Counted from the first letter of the stretch, positions 14,720 through 24,110 are shown. The stretch is 64,000 nucleotides of DNA from [Clostridium] aerotolerans DSM 5434 (GCF_000687555.1 NZ_JHWJ01000004.1:1-64000), one strand, 5' to 3'. Made by a program: numbers and translations. The notes: generated from the sequence alone by a model not told the origin.

Positions 14720-16246
14720 ATGAATATAAAACGAGCAAAAGAAGAAATTAAAACAACCATAGAAGCTTACTTACTAAAGGATGCCTACGGAAACTACGAG
14801 ATTCCATCTCTGCGGCAAAGACCTATTTTCCTCATGGGACCTCCCGGTGTGGGGAAGACCCAGATCATGGAGCAGGTGGCAAGAGAATGCCAGGTTGGCC
14901 TGGTAGCTTATACCATCACCCATCATACAAGGCAGAGCGCTGTTGGACTTCCATTTATCCGGGAAAAGGAATATGGAAATGAAACCTACCGCGTGACCGA
15001 ATACACCATGAGCGAGATCGTAGCCTCTGTGTATGAAAAAATGGAGACCACAGGGCTTAATGAGGGGATTTTATTTATTGATGAGATCAACTGCGTTTCT
15101 GAGACCTTGGCACCGACGATGCTTCAGTTTTTACAGTATAAAACATTTGGAAACCATAAGATTCCGGAAGGCTGGGTCATTGTGACGGCTGGGAACCCGC
15201 CGGAGTATAATAAGTCAGTCCGGGATTTTGATGTGGTGACTCTGGATAGAATCAAGCTTATCCAGGTAGAGCCGGATTTTGAAGTGTGGAAGGCTTATGC
15301 GTATGAACATGATTTACACCCGGCGGTTATTTCTTATTTGAATACAAGACCGGAGAATTTCTGCCGGATAGAAACTACGGTAGATGGGAAATTCTTTGCC
15401 ACTCCAAGAGGCTGGGAGGATTTATCCCGCTTTATTCAGATCAGTGAGCGGATTGAAAAGGACGTTGACCGGGATGTAGTGGGAGAGTATATTCAATTTC
15501 CTAAAATTGCCAAGGATTTCACAAACTATCTCCACCTATACTACAAATACCAGGACGATTACCAGATCGATGAAATTCTTTCCGGTGTGATTCGGGAAAC
15601 TCTTTGCAATAAGTTAAATCGTGCTCCATTTGATGAAAAATTAAATGTGATTGGACTTTTACTGTCAAAGCTGGGACAGCAGTTCCGGGCGGTAGCAGAT
15701 CAGGCGGATAGAACAGGGCTTTTGATGGAGGAGCTTAAAAAGGTAAATCCAGAAGTTGATAGCGTTGGAGATCAGTCTATGGTGGAACGGCTTTCTGTTT
15801 TGAGAAGAGAGTGGAAGGAAGTTTGGAATAAAAAGCGGGAAGCTGGGCTTATTAATAGGAGAGAAGATTATCTGGCCAGGGATGTGGAAGGTATTATGGC
15901 TAGATATGAGGAGACTTTGAAAAAGGAAGAATCTGAGGAAGAGCATGTGGATGTGAATGCTTCATGGAATCGGATCCGGGAGCTTTTCAAAGAGGAAAAC
16001 CAGCGGTATGAAACACTTCTTGAGAGTGGTGGCAAGGCTCTAGAGCATGCTTTTGATTTTATGGAAGCTGCTTTTATGGATGGCCAGGAGATGGTGGTGT
16101 TTGTTACAGAATTAAATACCGGCTACTACAGCGTCAAATTTTTAAAAGAATACGACTGCGAAAGATATTATCAGTATAACGAAAGACTTCTATTCAAGGA
16201 CCGGGAAGATGAATTAAAATCCCGAATTGATAGTTTGGGAAAATAA
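14720..16246 (+). CDS. MoxR-family AAA+ ATPase
   Basis: AAA+ ATPase of 508 aa. Walker A GPPGVGKTQ lies near residues 40-48, Walker B GILFIDEIN near 115-123, and a sensor-1-like Asn in TAGNPPEYN. The ATPRGWEDLSRF phrase, common in MoxR proteins paired with VWA partners, lies near residue 230. The C-terminal third is charged and helical, perhaps a coiled coil for partner contact. It starts 14 bases after the VWA gene behind CAGGAG. The pair is expected to act as an ATP-driven chaperone or metal/cofactor-insertion machine; the client is unknown. Confidence 0.87.
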   Translation: MNIKRAKEEIKTTIEAYLLKDAYGNYEIPSLRQRPIFLMGPPGVGKTQIMEQVARECQVGLVAYTITHHTRQSAVGLPFIREKEYGNETYRVTEYTMSEIVASVYEKMETTGLNEGILFIDEINCVSETLAPTMLQFLQYKTFGNHKIPEGWVIVTAGNPPEYNKSVRDFDVVTLDRIKLIQVEPDFEVWKAYAYEHDLHPAVISYLNTRPENFCRIETTVDGKFFATPRGWEDLSRFIQISERIEKDVDRDVVGEYIQFPKIAKDFTNYLHLYYKYQDDYQIDEILSGVIRETLCNKLNRAPFDEKLNVIGLLLSKLGQQFRAVADQADRTGLLMEELKKVNPEVDSVGDQSMVERLSVLRREWKEVWNKKREAGLINRREDYLARDVEGIMARYEETLKKEESEEEHVDVNASWNRIRELFKEENQRYETLLESGGKALEHAFDFMEAAFMDGQEMVVFVTELNTGYYSVKFLKEYDCERYYQYNERLLFKDREDELKSRIDSLGK

Positions 16247-16299
16247 TGTATAAAAACCATATCTCTGCTCCATAATATAAAAGAAAAGGAGGTAGAGCC

Positions 16300-16509
16300 A
16301 TGGGAAATAAAGCATTAAATTACACAGCTCTGACCATTGCCATTATCGGCGCAGTAAACTGGGGACTGATAGGCTTCTTTAACTTTGACCTGGTTTCATT
16401 TATCTTCGGCAACATGACATGGATTACGAGGATTGTGTACGGCCTGGTAGGAATCTGCGGGTTGTACCTGCTTACCTTTTATGGTCATAATGAGGCTAGA
16501 GCAGACTGA
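16300..16509 (+). CDS. DUF378 family small membrane protein
   Basis: A 69-aa protein with two hydrophobic helices and the DUF378 signature phrases AIIGAVNWGLIGFFNFDLV and RIVYGLVGICGLY. Ribosome binding site AAAGGAGG seven bases before the ATG. Homologues (YuzA-like) are widespread in Firmicutes and have no established function. It lies 53 bases after the MoxR gene and before a terminator, so it may be the last gene of that transcript or separately expressed. Confidence 0.88.
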   Translation: MGNKALNYTALTIAIIGAVNWGLIGFFNFDLVSFIFGNMTWITRIVYGLVGICGLYLLTFYGHNEARAD

Positions 16510-16530
16510 TAATTGTTGGTTAAAAACGGA

Positions 16531-16585
16531 GGGCATTGCTGGGTGACCGGGAATTGATGGGTCATGAGGCAGTGCCCTTTTGTTG
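16531..16585 (+). terminator. Terminator after DUF378 gene
   Basis: GGGCATTGC (16531-16539) pairs with GCAGTGCCC (16569-16577) with one G-T wobble, followed by a T-rich tail. It marks the left boundary of the AT-rich glycan/flagellin island. Confidence 0.75.
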
Positions 16586-16958
16586 TTATGGGTAATAAGG
16601 GAGCAAGTCGATAAAAAATAGCGCTTATATAGATTAATGTTAATTCATGATGAGAATGGCATTTAATTTAGCTAGTGATATACAATGTGATACTACTACG
16701 GTTTCCATATATAATTTTATTTCTTTATATACATAAATTAATAGGTGGATATAACATGGGAGAGGATGTTATAATGTAATGACAGTAATTTTATATAAGT
16801 GGGTCAATATTTCACTTCGATACAAATTATAAGTTAGGAGAAAATAACTTATTTTTTTTTGTAAGAATACGATATTAATTAATAGGAAGAGTAATTCAGG
16901 GAAATTTCTTCTTAAGACCCTTATAGATAAATAATAATTGATCAGGAGGAAATTTTAA
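16586..16958. other. AT-rich intergenic region at the left edge of the glycan island
   Basis: Base composition drops sharply compared with the genes to the left. I see no ORF with a ribosome binding site and no secondary-structure element or convincing promoter, although several TATAAT-like strings occur by chance in such AT-rich sequence. Confidence 0.5.
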
Positions 16959-18302
16959 ATGAAGTATAAGATCAACCTATCACAGTGTATGATTGTTAAA
17001 AATGAAGAAAAAAATATACGAAAAGCCTTAACTTGGGGCAAGAGCATTGTATGTGAACAAATCGTTGTAGATACTGGATCTACCGACAGAACGGTTGAGA
17101 TTGCAGAGGAGATGGGAGCAAAAGTCTTTCATTTTGAGTGGATAGACGATTTCTCGGCTGCCAAGAATTTTGCTATTGATCAAGCATCAGGAAACTGGAT
17201 TGCATTCTTGGATGCGGATGAATATTTTTCTGAAGAAGACGCACAAAAAATAATTCCACTTTTAAAATATCTGCAAAAAGATGGAAAGTACTCTGCAATG
17301 CCCGCTATTATCAGATCTTCATTGGTAAATTTAAATGATGAAGGAAAGCCTGGTTCTTTTGCAACTCAGGACAGAATATTCTCCAATAATCCTGCTTTGA
17401 GATACCAAAATAGGATCCACGAAACACTCCAGGCGAGTGCTGGGAAAAAGCATGTGGTATTTGATGCTACTGACAGGCTTACTGTCTTTCATACAGGCTA
17501 TACTAAGAGCGTATTTGAAGAAACCCATAAAATGGATAGAAATATAGCTCTTTTGAAGCGTGAAGTAAAAGATAATCCAGAAAACTACAATGCATGGGCT
17601 TATTTAGGTGATGCTCTTTTTGGAAATGAACAATATGAAGACGCAGAAAATGCTTATAACCGTGTAATTGAAAATATAAAAAATGTTTTTTCCCAAGAGC
17701 GAAAAGATTTGATTTTTTCCAATTTGCTCAAAATGAAATTCTTAAGACGTATTGACAATGAAGCATTAATTATGAAGGCATATAATCAGTCAGTCGAATG
17801 TAATTGTTCTACTCCTGATATAGAATATTGGGTCGGCTCCTGGATGCTGAATCATGGAAAAGAGCAAAAGGGAATTGAATATTTTGAATTAGCATTAAAC
17901 AAACTTGAGCAATATCAGGGGCATGGTGTTCTGGATGTTGCGGCTGAACTTCCATACATATATCAGACACTATTTGAATTTTATTATAAATCCATTAATC
18001 ATGCTGCTGAGGCTGTAAGATATGGTGTTCTATATCTGCGGGTAAAGCCTTATGGAGAAAGTGTATTAAAGGGTTTACTTCAACTTTTAGGAAACGGAGC
18101 AAGAGACGAGAAAACTACGGAGGCAATTTTAGGGTTTCTATTTAAGTTGTATGATTTTACCAAGGCTAAAGATAAGCTGTTTTTAATTAGAGTTTCTAAC
18201 AAGCTTTTTTATCATGCACTAGAACAAAAAGTCTATGATTTACTTTCTGAGGAGGAAAAGGCTTTTTTTAATCAAAATAAACAATCAGTTTATCAAAATT
18301 AA
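16959..18302 (+). CDS. GT2 family glycosyltransferase with TPR repeats
   Basis: Cytoplasmic glycosyltransferase of 447 aa. The GT2 domain (about 5-230) has the start CMIVKNEEKNIRKAL, the nucleotide-binding GSTDRTVEI and the metal-binding DAD in LDADEYFS (near 85). TPR-like helical repeats follow (about 195-430; for example NAWAYLGDALFGNEQYEDAENAYN), as in SunS-type protein glycosyltransferases. Strong start: TCAGGAGGAAATTTTAA. It lies directly upstream of the flagellin gene, so it is a good candidate for the enzyme that attaches the first sugar to flagellin. The target is inferred from position. Confidence 0.87.
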   Translation: MKYKINLSQCMIVKNEEKNIRKALTWGKSIVCEQIVVDTGSTDRTVEIAEEMGAKVFHFEWIDDFSAAKNFAIDQASGNWIAFLDADEYFSEEDAQKIIPLLKYLQKDGKYSAMPAIIRSSLVNLNDEGKPGSFATQDRIFSNNPALRYQNRIHETLQASAGKKHVVFDATDRLTVFHTGYTKSVFEETHKMDRNIALLKREVKDNPENYNAWAYLGDALFGNEQYEDAENAYNRVIENIKNVFSQERKDLIFSNLLKMKFLRRIDNEALIMKAYNQSVECNCSTPDIEYWVGSWMLNHGKEQKGIEYFELALNKLEQYQGHGVLDVAAELPYIYQTLFEFYYKSINHAAEAVRYGVLYLRVKPYGESVLKGLLQLLGNGARDEKTTEAILGFLFKLYDFTKAKDKLFLIRVSNKLFYHALEQKVYDLLSEEEKAFFNQNKQSVYQN

Positions 18303-18597
18303 GTAAATATCCAAAAGAGATTAAGAGATTACTAGTGAAAAAGATAACGTATAGTATTATTATTTAATTTCATCTATGAAATTATAAAAAGATATATAAA
18401 ACACTTATGAAAGAAAAAGTTATGACGATATAAGTAATAGTGTACAAGAGATATACGACTGTATGACTAGAGTAAAATAAGGATTTATAGTATAATAGTC
18501 CTCTGCAATCAGGCATAAATATGATATGCAGTTTCTTAAATCGGTTTTGGCTTTTCATTCAGGGCCCGAATGGAGAGTTTGAACATAAAAAATTAAT
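18303..18597. other. AT-rich leader/intergenic region before flagellin
   Basis: No gene recognised. I looked for a sigma-28 flagellar promoter (TAAA, 15 bases, GCCGATAA) and found only weak, wrongly spaced matches such as GACGATAT near 18425-18435, so the flagellin promoter is not assigned. Confidence 0.4.
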
Positions 18598-18636
18598 ACG
18601 GGGGACAAGGAAGTCCCCGTCACAATCCAAGGAGGT
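18598..18636 (+). promoter_or_regulatory. Predicted CsrA-binding leader of flagellin mRNA
   Basis: ACGGGGGAC (18598-18606) and GTCCCCGT (18613-18620) form a hairpin with one extra G. Its loop presents AGGA, and ACAAGGAAGT matches the CsrA consensus core ACARGGAUGU at nine of ten positions. A second GGA lies in the Shine-Dalgarno site CCAAGGAGG (18628-18636), 22 bases downstream. This two-site layout, one upstream hairpin plus the SD, is what CsrA uses to repress flagellin (hag) in Bacillus. No csrA or fliW gene is in the window. Confidence 0.7.
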
Positions 18637-18643
18637 TTATATT

Positions 18644-19474
18644 ATGAGAATTCAACACAATATCACAGCTTTAAACTCTTACAAAAACTTAACAAACAAT
18701 AATAATACAGTAGGCAAGAACCTGGAGAAATTATCTTCTGGTTACAGAATCAACCGTGCAGGTGATGATGCTGCTGGTCTTGCTATTTCCGAGAAGATGA
18801 GAGCTCAGATTACAGGTCTTGAGACTGCTTCTAAGAATGCTAGCGATGGTATTTCTTTAATTCAGACAGCAGAAGGTGCATTAACAGAAGTTCATTCTAT
18901 GTTAAACCGTATGGTTGAATTAGCTCAGCAGTCTGCTAATGGTACTTATGATAATGATGTAGACCGTAAAAATCTTCAGGCAGAATTAGATTCCTTAACT
19001 TCTGAAATTGACAGAATCTCAGAAGGAACTAACTTTAACGGAACAACTCTGTTAAAAGGTGGCAATATGGCAACCAATGGTTTGACACTTCAGATCGGTG
19101 ATACTTCAGACAGCTTCAACCAGCTTAATGTTAAGATTGCTGATATGAGCAGTAATGGTTTAGGAATTGATGGATTAAAGATTGATACACAGACTGACGC
19201 TCAGGCTGCTGTGAAAAAAATAAAAGATGCTATTAATACAGTATCTGATACTCGTGGTAAACTTGGTGCAGCTCAGAACCGTCTTGAGCATACCATCAAC
19301 AACTTGAGTGTAACATCTGAAAATATGACAGCAGCAGAAAGCCGTATTCGTGACGTTGATATGGCTAAAGAAATGATGTCCTATACAAAGAACAACATTC
19401 TTGTACAGGCTTCTCAGGCTATGCTTGCTCAGGCAAACCAGGTACCACAGGGTGTTCTTCAGTTATTAAAGTAA
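18644..19474 (+). CDS. hag: Flagellin
   Basis: Structural subunit of the flagellar filament, 276 aa, a short flagellin. The N-terminal D0/D1 region starts MRIQHNITALNSYKNL, contains LEKLSSGYRINRAGDDAAGL, and runs to about 140. A small variable middle (about 145-185) holds several Ser/Thr/Asn. The C-terminal D1/D0 region carries ESRIRDVDMAKEM and ends QANQVPQGVLQLLK. The frame is open further upstream, but AAGGAGG lies seven bases before ATG 18644 and the family N-terminus starts there. Codon choice (GCT, GGT, CTT) differs from neighbours, as expected for a highly expressed gene. Flanking glycosyltransferase genes suggest the protein is glycosylated. Confidence 0.95.
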   Translation: MRIQHNITALNSYKNLTNNNNTVGKNLEKLSSGYRINRAGDDAAGLAISEKMRAQITGLETASKNASDGISLIQTAEGALTEVHSMLNRMVELAQQSANGTYDNDVDRKNLQAELDSLTSEIDRISEGTNFNGTTLLKGGNMATNGLTLQIGDTSDSFNQLNVKIADMSSNGLGIDGLKIDTQTDAQAAVKKIKDAINTVSDTRGKLGAAQNRLEHTINNLSVTSENMTAAESRIRDVDMAKEMMSYTKNNILVQASQAMLAQANQVPQGVLQLLK

Positions 19475-19486
19475 TTATTGTTTATT

Positions 19487-19545
19487 ATATCACATAGAAA
19501 AAGGGCTTGTCATGTTTCGTGGCAAGCCCTTTTTCTATGTGATAT
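19487..19545 (+). terminator. Very strong, symmetrical flagellin terminator
   Basis: A perfect stem of at least 23 bp starts ATATCACATAGAAAAAGGG and closes on CCCTTTTTCTATGTGATAT, with an about 11-base loop. The A-run and T-run lie inside the stem, so it can terminate in both directions and shield flagellin mRNA from 3' decay. Confidence 0.92.
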
Positions 19546-19872
19546 GATATTTTAGTAAATATAAAAGGAAAAAATTGTATAAGGAGAAATTACAGGTAGA
19601 TATGTAATTATATGTATATATTTGTCGATATATTAATAGAATATTTGAATGTTAAATGCATTTCTTGTCTTTGTATATTATTAAGAACAAGTTTTAAGAG
19701 ATATGTAAGAAAATATGCAGTAAATAATCATTAGGTAAGGCAAAAACATTTTAATGACTGTAACAATAGTGTATGGTTTCTTTTAGATTACTAAAAAAAT
19801 ACATTAAAGTGCATATAAGTGAAAGGTATTATAGATTGTTTGATTGTAGGATGTTGCACAGTAGTCAAGTAA
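19546..19872. other. AT-rich gap between flagellin terminator and IS remnant
   Basis: No ORF or RNA feature recognised. Several in-frame stops occur in all frames. Confidence 0.45.
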
Positions 19873-19925
19873 GTAGACACGATTATCAGAAAAAACTTTC
19901 TGGAACCAGTTACTAAGTTTGATTC

Positions 19926-20777
19926 TAGAAGAGTTCTTCGCTTTCATTAAGGGTTAGCAGTCCAAGAAAACCATGTGGTCTCCTAGAGTTGTAGAAACCT
20001 TCAATGTACTCAAATACGGATGGCTTCAGCTACTGTAAAGAGTGATAGGTTTTTCGGTTGGTTTCTTCTTTTTTTAGATATTTAAGGAAATTTCACAGCT
20101 GGCATTGTCAAAGGGATAGCCTTTCTTAGAAAATGACTGCACTACATTAAGAGAATCTAATAACTGTCTAAAAGCAAATGCAGTATATTGAGATCCTCCA
20201 TCATAATGAAATATGAGCCCTGCAGGGCACCTCCTTCTATCATAAGCTTTTTTAAATGCAGTCATTACCAGATTGACATCAGGTATTACTGAAATGTTCC
20301 AAGAAATGACTTTGCGAGAAAATAGTTCCATTACAATGCAGAGATAATACCAATTCCCAGAGACTTTGATATAAGTGAAATCACTTGCCCAGACAATATC
20401 AGGGGATTTCTGATTGAATTTCTGATGGAGATGATTGGTGCAATCACCATTATCTTTATGCCGATAGTTACGATATGGCTTTTCCGTAGACATTCGTGGT
20501 AATTGAAGTGTTTTCATCAGTCGGTACACTCGTCCAACACTCATGTGGATACCATGATCACGCCGTAAGACATAGGTAATCTTATATGCACCAAGACGCT
20601 TGTTATAATCAGCATAGATTTGGAGAATTCGTTTGGCTATCTCCAGATTTTCTTTGGTGTGGTTAGCAGGTACGGAATGGAAATGCTATAATGTGTACTT
20701 CTGTTGCCTCCTAATACATTGCAAAGATTTTTTATGTCATGCTGAAAATGAAGCTTATGAACAGCATCTAATCGTTG
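19926..20777 (-). pseudogene. IS3-family transposase OrfB (DDE integrase), frameshifted
   Basis: The longest intact piece (20074-20544) reads as an rve integrase core with the first catalytic Asp in VWASDFTYIKV and the second in FHYDGGSQYT. After DNAS-CE a one-base loss near 20090 shifts the frame; the expected FLKYLKKEETNR and later EYIEGFYNSRRPHGFLG continue in another frame, with an internal stop. Upstream, KENLEIAKRILQIYADYNKRLG is in the main frame, while the preceding DAVHKLHFQHDIKNL lies in a second frame, so there is another frameshift near 20660. At least two frameshifts and one stop make it non-functional. Confidence 0.85.
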
Positions 20778-21060
20778 CTGGAGTGTGGCGTGAAGATGGC
20801 AATCGCTTTTTTTAATATGAGGAGTTCCTCCTCAAGCTGAGCATTGCGTTTTGAAGGTCTTTCACTTGTTTGGCAGTCAAGACTTCGCCATGATCCGTTT
20901 TAACGGTAGAGTAATGTTTGATCCAACGGGTAAGCGCGGTTAGGGATACCCCGTATTCTTTACAGAGAGTAGCCTATGTTTTACCGCCGGATTGATAAAG
21001 GTTAACGAGAGTACGCTTGAAGTCCTCGTCATACCGTGTTCCTGTTTTGCTTGTGGACAT
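20768..21060 (-). pseudogene. IS3-family OrfA (helix-turn-helix), disrupted
   Basis: Starts at ATG 21060 behind AAAAGGAGG with MSTSKTGTRYDEDFKRTLV, but reads into an in-frame TAG after SGGKT. It resumes as ATLCKEYGVSLTALTRWIK, a typical IS3 OrfA helix-turn-helix. A second lesion shifts the frame before NAQLEEELLILKKAIAIF, the leucine-zipper end. Degenerate remnant of the IS at 19873-21122. Confidence 0.8.
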
Positions 21061-21122
21061 GAGTAGATACCTCCTTTTTGTGTCTGATTAATTGTAATAT
21101 ATAGTTACTTATCGTGCCCACT

Positions 21123-21565
21123 TTTATAATATAGGTCCAAATTTTATAATAGATTAAATAAAGAAAGTAAAAAACTAGGTGTGCTGATAAGATAATTGTG
21201 GAAGAACTTTAATTACATATATTTTGCATCTATTTTTCTTTATAAGAAAAAGCTTGAATTAATATTAATAATAATATGATGGGGAGAATTAATGGAAGAG
21301 ATTCTTAATTAATGATCTAAAAGAATGCATTAATATATTCTTTTAGCAAAGTAATCTTACGGTTCCTCCTTTTAAGTGCATATATGCGGGGAATCTATTT
21401 GTCAAATGAGTCGTTAATAATTAAGTAATGTTGTACTAGAAGGGAGGTAGCGAGGTTACTTATTGCAGCTTGGATAATTATAAAAATTAATTCAATTATA
21501 TAAGTGAAAATTTACGATATTAATATAAGAATAGATAAGGTCTCAAAATAAGAAAGGCATATGGT
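21123..21565. other. AT-rich region upstream of the 17-gene glycan cluster
   Basis: This should hold the cluster promoter. A GCTGATAA string at 21181-21188 resembles a sigma-28 -10 element, but the nearest TAAA boxes are 11 or 20 bases away rather than 15, so it is only a weak candidate. Nothing else recognised. Confidence 0.35.
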
Positions 21566-24073
21566 ATGAGAAAAGCTCAGAAAAAATTATTGTTAGAATT
21601 TATTCAAACACTTTATCAAGCACAGGCTCAGGTAAAGATTATGATAGATAAAAAAAGTTTTGCTCAGGCTGGTGAATTGCTTGAACAATGCCAGGAGGGG
21701 GTGATTCACCTAGGTAGTTTAATTGAGAAGTCAGAAGGGGAAAACTTTGTCACTGTCGGTTTACTGGAAGAGTACTGTGAAATGGTCTATCATATTTATA
21801 ACGACATCAGTGAAAATAAAACTGGAGGCGGAAGTAAAATATATAAGCAGCTTCATAAGCAGCTTATACGAATTGAAAATAGTGTAAAAAGTGATATTAA
21901 ACAAAAGATTGAGGCAGTTTTTCTTCCATACAATGCATCAATGTGGGATTCTCTGGAAAGTGTATGGAAAGCAGCTGATGAGGCTGAAGATTGTGATGCT
22001 TATGTGATTCCGATTCCTTATTATAATAAGAACCCAGATGGAAGTTTTAAAGAAGAACGTTGGGAAGGTGATCAGTATCCTGATTATGTTCCCATTACAA
22101 GATATCAGGATTACAGCTTTGAAGAACATCATCCTGATCTGATATTTATTCACAACCCGTATGATGACTTAAATATGGTAACGAGCGTTCATCCATTCTT
22201 TTATTCCAGCAATTTGAAAAAATATACTGATAATCTTATATATATACCGTACTTTATTCTGGAAGAAATTTCACCGGATGATCAAATGACAATAGATAGT
22301 ATACAACATTTTTGTACGCTACCGGGTGTGCTTAATACAGATAAAGTTATTGTACAATCTGAGGGTATACGACAGATTTATATTAATGTATTAACTAAAA
22401 GAGTAGGGACAGAGACAAGAAGTTATTGGGAGAAAAAGATATTAGGTATTGGCTCTCCAAAGATGGATAAGGTATTGAGTACAGTAAAAGATGAATTGCA
22501 AATTCCAGAGGAATGGATGAACTTAATTCATAGACCAGATGGGAATAGGAAAAAAATTGTTTTTTATAATACTAGTATTGGGCCATTATTGCAAAATGAT
22601 GAAAAGATGCTGAGAAAGATAAAAGACGTGCTCAATGTTTTTAAAGATAGAGAGGATATATTAACTCTTATTTGGCGTCCACATCCGCTTATTAAGGACA
22701 CAATAGAATCTATGAGACCTCAATTGTGGAATGATTATAAAGATTTGGTGGAGTGGTATCGGGAAGGCGGTTGGGGGATATATGATGATTCACCGGATGT
22801 TGAGAGAACAATGACATTATCCGACGCCTACTATGGAGATAACAGTTCTTTGGTTCCAATGTATAAAAAGACACATGAATTTACATTAATTCAAAATGTT
22901 GACATTGGTATAGAGGAAAGATGTAGTTACGGCGGATTGGAGGCAGCCATTCTGGTCGATCATTGTATCTGGGGAGCCGCAAATGACTTTAATGCGTTGG
23001 TGAAAATAGATAAAGAAACAAATAGTATGGAGATGATTGAGCGTTTCCCTGAGGAAGATGCTTTATCAGTACGTTTATTCGGGGATGTGGCCTATACAAA
23101 TGGTAAGTTAATATTTGCACCAATGTCAGCAAATAACATAGTTATTTATGAGATTGAAAATAAAAAGTTTAGATTAGTTCCCATTGATGAAAAAATTGTA
23201 ACAGGCAGCAGATCTTATGATAAAGAACATAAATTTTGCAGAGTTATAGTGAGGGGAGAGGAGGCCTATATTATTGGTTGTTCATTTCCTGCTATTTTAA
23301 AAATGAATATAAATAACTATGAAGTAAATTATATAACAGATTGGGTAAATGTATTGAATAACCTTATATCTGATAAAAATATTGTGTATTTTCGTAGTGT
23401 ATATGTCTTAGAAGGAACAGAAATTTGGCTTCCATCATATTCGTGTAATATGTTAGTAAAGTTCTCATTAGTGGAACAAGAATTTCAATATTATTCTATT
23501 GGAAAAAGAGAAAATCATTATTCTGATGTTGAGTTTGATGGGAAGTTATTCTGGTTATCATCGGTAAACGGGCATGAATTAATATCTTGGGATCCACAGA
23601 CCTGCTCAATCGTTCATACTGTTAAGAAGGTGAAAGGAATGGTAACGAGCAGAATGTTTATTGAAAATTCTATGTTGTACCTCATTCCGTGGGATGATAG
23701 CAATATATGGAAGGTTGATATAGTAACGGGACGGCTTGTCGATAGAATTAATATTGGTAGTGGATATAGCGGATTTTTAGGATGTATAAAATGTGATAAA
23801 AAATTATTTTTGCTTGCCCGAGAGGGTGAAGTTATAGAAGTAAATGATTTAGAAAAATTTGTCTGGGTAGAACATTATATTGAATATACTAATGATATTT
23901 TATATAAGGAACTATGCAAGAGGAGTATGGTATTAGGGTTAAAAGAAGGCAGAGAGACCAGACTTTGTGATTTTTTGCAAATCCTGTTAGAAGAAGACCT
24001 GACTACCGTAGAAGTTTGTGAAAGCAATAAAGTGGGCAATAAAATATTTAAGTTAGTCAGTGAAATATATTAA
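21566..24073 (+). CDS. CDP-glycerol glycerophosphotransferase-like protein fused to a beta-propeller
   Basis: Large protein of 835 aa without signal peptide. Residues about 110-450 resemble CDP-glycerol/CDP-alditol phosphotransferases of the TagB/TagF group: FLPYNASMWDSLESVW, HPDLIFIHNPYDD, TLIWRPHPL and the SDAYYGDNSSLVPMY acceptor-site region. From about 455 to 790 it changes to repeated beta-sheet blades (IYEIENKKFRLVPI, LVKFSLVEQEFQYYSI, YLIPWDDSNIWKVDIVTGRL), which I read as a six- or seven-bladed propeller. It heads the cluster. It could use the CDP-alditol made by the genes at 40204-42665 to add an alditol phosphate to the glycan; substrate and propeller role are inferred. Confidence 0.78.
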   Translation: MRKAQKKLLLEFIQTLYQAQAQVKIMIDKKSFAQAGELLEQCQEGVIHLGSLIEKSEGENFVTVGLLEEYCEMVYHIYNDISENKTGGGSKIYKQLHKQLIRIENSVKSDIKQKIEAVFLPYNASMWDSLESVWKAADEAEDCDAYVIPIPYYNKNPDGSFKEERWEGDQYPDYVPITRYQDYSFEEHHPDLIFIHNPYDDLNMVTSVHPFFYSSNLKKYTDNLIYIPYFILEEISPDDQMTIDSIQHFCTLPGVLNTDKVIVQSEGIRQIYINVLTKRVGTETRSYWEKKILGIGSPKMDKVLSTVKDELQIPEEWMNLIHRPDGNRKKIVFYNTSIGPLLQNDEKMLRKIKDVLNVFKDREDILTLIWRPHPLIKDTIESMRPQLWNDYKDLVEWYREGGWGIYDDSPDVERTMTLSDAYYGDNSSLVPMYKKTHEFTLIQNVDIGIEERCSYGGLEAAILVDHCIWGAANDFNALVKIDKETNSMEMIERFPEEDALSVRLFGDVAYTNGKLIFAPMSANNIVIYEIENKKFRLVPIDEKIVTGSRSYDKEHKFCRVIVRGEEAYIIGCSFPAILKMNINNYEVNYITDWVNVLNNLISDKNIVYFRSVYVLEGTEIWLPSYSCNMLVKFSLVEQEFQYYSIGKRENHYSDVEFDGKLFWLSSVNGHELISWDPQTCSIVHTVKKVKGMVTSRMFIENSMLYLIPWDDSNIWKVDIVTGRLVDRINIGSGYSGFLGCIKCDKKLFLLAREGEVIEVNDLEKFVWVEHYIEYTNDILYKELCKRSMVLGLKEGRETRLCDFLQILLEEDLTTVEVCESNKVGNKIFKLVSEIY

Positions 24074-24110
24074 GTTTTTGTATAAGCAGATAGAATGAAA
24101 GGAAATACCC

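Larger units (their letters stand above)
19873..21122 (-). mobile_element. Decayed IS3-family insertion sequence
   Basis: A region of about 1.25 kb with the two-ORF layout of IS3 elements on the - strand. Its ends look like imperfect inverted repeats: GTAGACACGATTATC at the left and, reading inward from the right, GTGGGCACGATAAGTA. Both ORFs are broken (see separate entries), so the copy cannot transpose. It separates the flagellin gene from the 17-gene glycan cluster. No target duplication could be confirmed. Confidence 0.8.

Noticed and set aside
18420-18600. Sigma-28 promoter for flagellin
   Set aside because: Only partial matches such as GACGATAT and GCCCGAAT occur, none with a TAAA box at the required distance.
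20633-20815. Small + strand ORF inside the IS region
   Set aside because: It is the antisense of the broken transposase genes and has no ribosome binding site.
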